Below, one piece after another: positions 34,236-38,941 of a stretch of DNA of 38,941 nt. Made by a program: the position numbers and the translations under genes. Under the pieces are notes generated by a model. That model saw only the letters and a list, made by a program, of their open reading frames with translations. It was not told the origin of the DNA and did not search any database. Where the stretch lies: NCBI GenBank assembly GCA_018648685.1, contig JABGQT010000086.1:1-38941 (forward strand), in the 5' to 3' direction. The stretch is from Anaerolineae bacterium (GTDB lineage: Bacteria; Chloroflexota; Anaerolineae; Anaerolineales; Villigracilaceae). How positions within the stretch are numbered: position 1 is the first letter of the stretch; each line of letters starts with the position of its first letter.

Positions 34236-34955
34236 CTACAATCCAAAGTCTACAAAAGTGCCGTAACGGGCAAGTAATTCGAAAGTGCCAGAGAAAAGCA
34301 TGATGCCGACAATAACAAGTATTATACCCATTGCAATTTCAACATAGTGCATGGCTTTGCCGTATTTACGCAAGGTTGCTCCGACCCAGCCAATCCCCAG
34401 CGCTGCGATAAGAAAAGGGATTGCCAAACCAGCAGAGTAAGCTGTGAGCAGTGTGGCTCCTTGTCCTACATCGCCGCCATTGATGGCAAGTGTAAGGATC
34501 GCACCCAAAACAGGCCCGACACAAGGTGACCAACCAGCAGAGAAGAAAACGCCTAGTAATACGGAAGACAAATAACCCCATTTAGGATCGGGAAGTTCCT
34601 GCACACGCGTATCATACTCAAGGAAGGGAATGCGGTAAACGCCGATCATATGCAAGCCAAAAATGATGACTACGATCCCGCCAATTTTTGCCAACCAAGC
34701 GCGAATATCATATAACAAGCCACCAAAGGCAGATGCGGCAACGCCTAAAAGAATGAAGACGATGCTAAAACCAAGCACAAATGCCAAACCATGTGTAAAA
34801 GTGACAAATTTATTATTCGCGTTGCCTTCACCACCAGCGGCACGTCCGCTCAGATAACCGACATAGGCGGGAACAAGCGAAAAAACGCAGGGAGAAAGAA
34901 AAGATGCCAAACCAGCAAGAAAGGATAAGCCGATTGTAATATTACTTAAATCCAT
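34236..34955 (-). CDS. ccdA: CcdA/DsbD-type transmembrane electron carrier
   Basis: CcdA carries electrons from cytoplasmic thioredoxin to extracytoplasmic thioredoxin-like proteins. The 239-residue chain has six hydrophobic helices and the two redox cysteines in FLSPCVFSLVPAYVGYLSG (Cys23) and SAGWSPCVGPVL (Cys145). This is the compact CcdA form without the DsbD alpha and gamma domains. GAGGTACTAAT precedes the ATG. With the TlpA-like and glutaredoxin-DUF2085 proteins downstream it makes a complete thiol relay. Confidence 0.95.
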   Translation of the reverse strand: MDLSNITIGLSFLAGLASFLSPCVFSLVPAYVGYLSGRAAGGEGNANNKFVTFTHGLAFVLGFSIVFILLGVAASAFGGLLYDIRAWLAKIGGIVVIIFGLHMIGVYRIPFLEYDTRVQELPDPKWGYLSSVLLGVFFSAGWSPCVGPVLGAILTLAINGGDVGQGATLLTAYSAGLAIPFLIAALGIGWVGATLRKYGKAMHYVEIAMGIILVIVGIMLFSGTFELLARYGTFVDFGL

Positions 34956-34994
34956 ATTAGTACCTCGTAAAAAACAACAAATCTAAATTGAAAA

Positions 34995-36092
34995 TTAAAA
35001 ACTTCGTTCAACAACACTAACTTCTGTGCCCACATCGGGCCAGGTCATTTTTATCTCGCTCTGGTCAAGTGAAACATGAGGGGATGTCCAGCAAAAAATC
35101 CATTTTGCTGCATCAGGCTCTACATTAATACAACCGTGTGAGCGCCGAACGCCATAATCACTATGCCAAAAAACAGAATGTATCGCAACACCTGCGCCGC
35201 TAATAAAAGTAGGCCAGGAAACACCCGCTGTATCGTAGCCGCTGTCCGAGGCCGTATTCGCAGACATATGAATGGAGAAAGTCTTCCACCAAGTATATAA
35301 AGAACCAACGGGCGTATTAAAATCACCCGCCCCACTAGACATACGGCAGAAAAAGACTTCTCGCTCGCCTTCGTAGCACGAAATTGTTTGATAGGTCACG
35401 TCGGCAACGATCTTCTTCAAAGCCGGGTCTATATCTGGGCTGATCGGCGCAACTTCTGCTTCAGTGATCATGCGAAAAGCTGTCGCATCTGCCCAGAAAA
35501 TATCGCCGTAACCATAACCATGACCCAAATCTTCATTAAAACGATAAAAAGTCTTCCCGCCTTCTTCTTTGATACCATCGATCCACACCACCTGGCTGTA
35601 ATACAAACGCGGTGATTGCCCCAAAGACATAATATAACTAAAACTTGGCGAAGAGACAGAGCTACTCAACGGGCGTAAATCGACATAAGGTACAGTCACT
35701 TCAGCCCAAAATCCAGCTTTGCCTTCGGGCAAAGTCGCCATGGGGATATTGATATGGTTATAAACAGGCTGTAAATGTGGGTAATAGATAAAGCCTTCGG
35801 GGGTTTCAATCCAACGTTTGCTCTGGCTATAATGCGCCGTCCCTACCACTTCACGCATCCAGACCACAACTGTATCTTCGGGTAGAGCTGCCACTGTCGC
35901 TGCACTAAAATCGGGAGCAGCTTTCATCTCCGTAGCATAAAAATAAGGGGTGACGGATACCCGTCCCAACTTATCCCCTTGGGGGAATTCAAACCTACCA
36001 GAGGGATAGATCCCCTCAAAGCGCTGGAACGCCATTGACCCCAAGCTGGCTCCCGTTAATTTAAGAAAGTCTCGTCGAGAAAATTTTTTCAT
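34995..36092 (-). CDS. Tat-exported L,D-transpeptidase (YkuD family)
   Basis: This 365-residue enzyme should form 3-3 or related peptidoglycan cross-links. The N-terminus MKKFSRRDFLKLTGASLG is a twin-arginine signal (SRRDFLK). Two beta-rich regions follow (about 45-215), then the YkuD domain from about 225. The catalytic centre is AIHSVFWH (His305, His310) and SHGCINV (His319, Cys321). Tat export suggests that it folds, or binds a cofactor, before secretion. A TATAAG -10 box and a GAAGGT site precede the ATG, so it is probably the first gene of the operon with ccdA, tlpA, the Grx-DUF2085 gene and yfiH. Confidence 0.93.
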   Translation of the reverse strand: MKKFSRRDFLKLTGASLGSMAFQRFEGIYPSGRFEFPQGDKLGRVSVTPYFYATEMKAAPDFSAATVAALPEDTVVVWMREVVGTAHYSQSKRWIETPEGFIYYPHLQPVYNHINIPMATLPEGKAGFWAEVTVPYVDLRPLSSSVSSPSFSYIMSLGQSPRLYYSQVVWIDGIKEEGGKTFYRFNEDLGHGYGYGDIFWADATAFRMITEAEVAPISPDIDPALKKIVADVTYQTISCYEGEREVFFCRMSSGAGDFNTPVGSLYTWWKTFSIHMSANTASDSGYDTAGVSWPTFISGAGVAIHSVFWHSDYGVRRSHGCINVEPDAAKWIFCWTSPHVSLDQSEIKMTWPDVGTEVSVVERSF

Positions 36093-36210
36093 TTAAATTA
36101 CCTTCAACTTATACCGATAAACGAATGTGGCAAGGATACCATAAAGTAATGAGCCAAAAGTGAGAAAGGTCCACTATAGATGACGAGTGCAACATGCTTT
36201 TTCTTACGCT

Positions 36211-36879
36211 TTACTTTTCACTCAAAAAGGCATCCAGAGCACGCCGACAATCTTTGCTAACCTTATGCCCAATATCTGCTAGGCACAAATGAACCTTTGC
36301 ACCGGCATCTTCCAGTAATTTGATCGATTCCATCCCCCGCTCAATGGGAACCAATTCATCTTCTTTGCCATGTGCCCAGAAAAAGCGGGCATCATCTAAA
36401 AGGCCGGGGCGCAAAAGAGAATCTACGCCGGGCGGGATGAAACCAGAGAGAACGGCAACTTTATCTACGCGAGAAGGGTGAAGAGCGGCGATCGTCGTTG
36501 CTAACGCTGCTCCTTGACTAAAACCAACAATATCGAAAGTGGTAGATGTCATTTTAACGGAATCCTGCCAATTATCCACGAGCGAAACGAGGGCGGTCGC
36601 AGCGAGACGCAACTCTTCGAGGGTCGGCGATCCCCAGGTGCCGGGCTTGATCTTTCGCCAGGAATATCCGCCCTTATCCGCTGGAGCAGAATAAGGGGCA
36701 CGCGGCGAAATAATAGCATAACTCGAAGGGATATTGCGCGTAAAGGTCCACATTGAGCTTTCGTCGCCCGTCCAGCCGTGTATAAGGAGCAATATTCGGC
36801 TGGCATCTTCGCTTAGAGGACGAACGCGAAATGTCCAGCCGAACCGATCAAGGATCGTGGCATTAGTCTCGATTTGCAC
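36211..36879 (-). CDS. Alpha/beta hydrolase, phospholipase/carboxylesterase type
   Basis: About 222 residues of a serine esterase of the phospholipase/carboxylesterase group (PF02230-like). It has the oxyanion segment LIHGWTGDE, nucleophile GFSQG, then GKEDELVP carrying the Asp and DIGHKV carrying the His. The start is uncertain. The frame reaches an ATG at 36936, but those first 19 residues lie inside the small membrane protein gene. I prefer the GTG at 36879, which gives VQIETNATILDRFGW and overlaps the upstream stop by 17 bases. It ends a patatin / small membrane protein / esterase unit. Substrate is unknown; lipid esters fit the neighbours. Confidence 0.82.
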   Translation of the reverse strand: MQIETNATILDRFGWTFRVRPLSEDASRILLLIHGWTGDESSMWTFTRNIPSSYAIISPRAPYSAPADKGGYSWRKIKPGTWGSPTLEELRLAATALVSLVDNWQDSVKMTSTTFDIVGFSQGAALATTIAALHPSRVDKVAVLSGFIPPGVDSLLRPGLLDDARFFWAHGKEDELVPIERGMESIKLLEDAGAKVHLCLADIGHKVSKDCRRALDAFLSEK

Positions 36880-37090
36880 GTTTGACAGCCCAATCAAGCA
36901 AAGCCATGAAGAGCACAATAATGAGAATGGGCGCAACGCCGGCGAGGAGGCATATCAGCCCCATCAGCGCAGGCCCTTGCCCATAGATTAGGTAAATTAG
37001 ACCGTCACCAACAATAAAAAGGACTAAAAGCGCACCTGCGCCAAGTCGAACACTGGTTTGCTGAGCGTATTTTCGTAAATCTCGAGTCAT
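36863..37090 (-). CDS. Small membrane protein, function unknown
   Basis: This 75-residue protein has a basic N-terminus (MTRDLRKYAQQTSVR) and two hydrophobic helices (about 17-34 and 38-65), ending VKRANRD. I do not recognise a family. It starts 2 bases after the patatin stop and its end overlaps the esterase gene, so it is very likely expressed. The tight packing between two lipid-hydrolase-like genes suggests a membrane partner of one of them, but this is an inference. Confidence 0.72.
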   Translation of the reverse strand: MTRDLRKYAQQTSVRLGAGALLVLFIVGDGLIYLIYGQGPALMGLICLLAGVAPILIIVLFMALLDWAVKRANRD

Positions 37091-37092
37091 TA

Positions 37093-37977
37093 TTATTTCC
37101 TTCCGAACAAGATGTTGAAAAGCCCTCGCGAGCGGCGCATTACGCGCGTCAAGTCAGGCAAAATGGCTTTGGCAGCTTCCTCTCCTAAACGGGCGAGGGT
37201 TGGTACATCCACTTGGTCGAGCAAGCCGATCCCCTCCACGTCAGGGCGGATCAGAATATCTGGCGGTTCATTTTTTAGACGTAATTCGGTAATTGCTCTA
37301 TTGCTCATATCTACCGATTGCAAAAAAACATTCATTGCCTGAGCGACATTTAGGCGCGTAATACGCTTAATAATGCTTTCCGGTATTACGGAGGGGACCG
37401 AGACCGGCAAATGATAAGACGAAGTAGGTGAAAGCGGTGCAGTCAACGCAACAGCAACAACAGGAAGTTTCGGAGCCAGCTCACGAGCCAAAGAAACCGG
37501 AACGGGATTTAGCACACCCCCATCAATAAGATAATGCTCATCCGTCTGGTAGGGAGGGAAAATGCCCGGCACTGCAATTGTAGCCAAAATTGCTTTTTTG
37601 AGCGCACCAGTTTTTAGCGTCACTTCACAATTACAAAGCAAATTTGCAGCGGTCACGGCGCAAGGAATTCGTGTCTCTTCAAAACTCTTTTCGCCAAGTA
37701 TTTCATTAAGCCACTGCTCTATTTTGCTTAATCCCAGCACAGCGGGTTTATTGTGTATACCAAGTTGATAGAGTTTATTTTGGTCTACTGCAACAAAGAT
37801 ATTTTCAATCTCATCAGGTGAATAACCTGCGGCATAAAAAGCAGCAACCAAACCGCCAAAGCTTGTTCCGGCAATGGCAGCAATGCGATAACCCGCTTCT
37901 TCCAGTGCTCTTAAAACACCAATATGGACGTTCCCTCTTGCGCCACCACCGCCTAATGCAACTGCAATTTCTTTCAT
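37093..37977 (-). CDS. Patatin-like phospholipase (RssA-like)
   Basis: This 294-residue serine lipid acyl hydrolase has the Ser-Asp dyad of patatins: oxyanion loop GGGGARG (9-15), nucleophile elbow GTSFGG (Ser39) and LIDGGVLNPVPV (Asp152). Its length and N-terminus (MKEIAVALGGGGARGNVHIGVL) fit the cytoplasmic RssA/YchK group with no signal peptide. A GGAAGG site precedes the ATG. The downstream 75-residue membrane protein gene begins 2 bases later. It is divergent from smpB. Confidence 0.93.
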   Translation of the reverse strand: MKEIAVALGGGGARGNVHIGVLRALEEAGYRIAAIAGTSFGGLVAAFYAAGYSPDEIENIFVAVDQNKLYQLGIHNKPAVLGLSKIEQWLNEILGEKSFEETRIPCAVTAANLLCNCEVTLKTGALKKAILATIAVPGIFPPYQTDEHYLIDGGVLNPVPVSLARELAPKLPVVAVALTAPLSPTSSYHLPVSVPSVIPESIIKRITRLNVAQAMNVFLQSVDMSNRAITELRLKNEPPDILIRPDVEGIGLLDQVDVPTLARLGEEAAKAILPDLTRVMRRSRGLFNILFGRK

Positions 37978-38076
37978 CCAAAAACCTTCCTTTATGAAGA
38001 ACTATATAGCAAGGAGATTATACTCGCATGAAGACTTAGAGCCTATCAAAAAACATCACACTTTTCACTCCCATGT

Positions 38077-38082
38077 TACAAT
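38077..38082 (+). promoter_or_regulatory. smpB -10 box, probably leaderless
   Basis: TACAAT (5 of 6 bases of the consensus) lies 6 bases before the smpB ATG at 38089. There is no Shine-Dalgarno between them. The -35 is not clear. Confidence 0.5.
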
Positions 38083-38088
38083 CCCAAT

Positions 38089-38541
38089 ATGAAGATTAAA
38101 GTCGTCGCAACCAATCGTAAAGCGAAATTCGAATATTTTCTCCAGGACGAATTTGAAGCCGGAATCTCCTTAAAAGGCTCCGAGATCAAGTCGATTCGCT
38201 TGGGACAAATAAGCATAAAAGAAGCCTATATCCGTGTAGATGAGCGTGAAGCCTGGCTCATGGAAGCCTATATTGCACCCTATACTCAAGCTAATCGTTA
38301 TAATCACGAGCCGCGTCGCCCCAGACAATTACTTTTACATAAAAGAGAAATTCGTAAGCTAAGAGATTCTGTTCGCAAAAAAGGGCTAACTATTATCGCA
38401 ACCAAAGTTTATCTCAAAGGCGGGCGCGCTAAAATCGAGATCGCACTCGCGCGCGGCAAAAAACTCCATGACAAACGCCACGCCATCAAGACAAAAGAAA
38501 CCGAGCGTGATATGAAAAGACAAATGCAATGCAGGGAGTAA
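38089..38541 (+). CDS. smpB: SsrA-binding protein SmpB
   Basis: SmpB binds tmRNA and rescues stalled ribosomes. The 150-residue chain has the OB-fold signatures ATNRKAKFEYF, EAGISLKGSEIKSIRLGQ and EAWLMEAYIAPY, and the lysine-rich C-terminal tail HDKRHAIKTKETERDMKRQM, which enters the ribosomal mRNA channel. The ATG at 38089 gives the usual N-terminus. No tmRNA gene is within the 400 bases that follow. The next gene starts 3 bases after the stop. Confidence 0.97.
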   Translation: MKIKVVATNRKAKFEYFLQDEFEAGISLKGSEIKSIRLGQISIKEAYIRVDEREAWLMEAYIAPYTQANRYNHEPRRPRQLLLHKREIRKLRDSVRKKGLTIIATKVYLKGGRAKIEIALARGKKLHDKRHAIKTKETERDMKRQMQCRE

Positions 38542-38544
38542 TTT

Positions 38545-38941
38545 ATGAGCGCATCCACGATCGGTGGCATCAATCTGCTGCCCGAGCACGAAAAACGAGA
38601 AATGTACAGGCGCGTTATCCCCATCGAATTACTTGAGCGCTTCAATATCACGCCCTATCTTACAGATATTCAGGGACGCTCTCTCATCAATCTTAAAGCG
38701 AAACCTGGCAGCACGAGCGTAGAGATGTCTCTATATCACGAATACGGCTTTCGAGACCCTATTTTTTACGGACATCTTGCAGATACGATGAACGGGCAAA
38801 TTCATATTTTGCTTTATATTTTGAATAATCCCGCTTCGCCGCGTTTTGACGTGGACGTGATGCCCAATGGAGAAGCAACTAAATTCGGGACATCTCAGCG
38901 CAATATCGAAGCGGAAAGGGACGCTCTTAATTTTGGCTTGA
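38545..38941 (+). CDS. Unknown protein, 3' truncated by window edge
   Basis: An open frame of 132 codons starts at an ATG 3 bases after the smpB stop, with CAGGGAGTAATTT as ribosome site, and runs off the window. It begins MSASTIGGINLLPEHEKREM and contains RVIPIELLERF, SVEMSLYHEYGFRDPIFYGH and HILLYILNNP. I do not recognise the family. The even coding character and tight spacing to smpB make it a real gene, probably cotranscribed with smpB. Confidence 0.75.
   Translation, partial: MSASTIGGINLLPEHEKREMYRRVIPIELLERFNITPYLTDIQGRSLINLKAKPGSTSVEMSLYHEYGFRDPIFYGHLADTMNGQIHILLYILNNPASPRFDVDVMPNGEATKFGTSQRNIEAERDALNFGL

Overview
The window looks like chromosomal DNA of a free-living bacterium, most likely a member of the Chloroflexota (Anaerolineae-like). 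The basis is the gene mix: bacterial GlnRS, type 2 isopentenyl-diphosphate isomerase, a MoxR/DUF58 pair, a Tat-exported L,D-transpeptidase, a TPR lytic transglycosylase lipoprotein, a glutaredoxin-DUF2085 fusion and a very large PAS/GAF/HD-GYP sensor. The phylum is an inference from gene content and protein style; no rRNA or marker tree supports it. Nearly every kilobase is coding. There is no prophage, insertion sequence, CRISPR array or tRNA that I can see.

Layout. 1-842: 3' part of glnS, read rightward. 1064-4042: uvrB and an alpha/beta hydrolase, read leftward, with a consensus LexA-type operator in front of uvrB. 4177-8763: a 1528-residue sensor with an extracytoplasmic solute-binding domain, four PAS, three GAF and one HD-GYP domain. 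9107-9643: a small secreted helical protein. 9789-10502: membrane-anchored cyclophilin. 10693-12635: YgjP-type metallopeptidase and AI-2E family permease, leftward. 12776-17681: moxR, DUF58, MBL-fold hydrolase, a tandem TIR protein and argF, all rightward. 17970-20337: alanine dehydrogenase and a CoA-transferase. 20619-22058: pyk. 22246-27281: idi-2, an LRR-Roc-COR-TIR (Roco) protein and recJ, leftward. 27353-30270: acpP and a lytic transglycosylase, rightward. 30336-31675: yggS, yggT and a DUF167 gene, leftward. 31845-36092: L,D-transpeptidase, ccdA, a TlpA-like thioredoxin, the Grx-DUF2085 fusion and yfiH, leftward. 36211-37977: patatin, a small membrane protein and an esterase, leftward. 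38089-38941: smpB and the start of an unknown gene.

How the genes fit together. Most are housekeeping genes for translation (GlnRS, SmpB), repair (UvrB, RecJ), central metabolism (pyruvate kinase, alanine dehydrogenase, OTC), isoprenoid and fatty-acid synthesis (Idi-2, ACP), and envelope and thiol chemistry. Two TIR-domain proteins stand out. One has two TIR domains and sits between an MBL hydrolase gene and argF. The other is a Roco protein whose C-terminal TIR domain would be switched by a GTPase and an LRR sensor, and it sits between idi and recJ. Both keep the W-x3-E motif expected of NAD-consuming TIR domains. They are the best candidates here for an undescribed NLR-like signalling or immune function.

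The strongest non-coding signal is a family of three imperfect palindromic elements of about 140 bp at roughly 922-1066, 22097-22254 and 31694-31850. Each has the same orientation, and in each the right end falls on the stop codon of a leftward gene. A second, unrelated palindromic element of the GGTTGAGTAG / GTATCGAAACC type lies at 27689-27795. Three genes (recJ, the lytic transglycosylase and smpB) have a -10 box 6-7 nt before the ATG and are probably translated from leaderless mRNAs.
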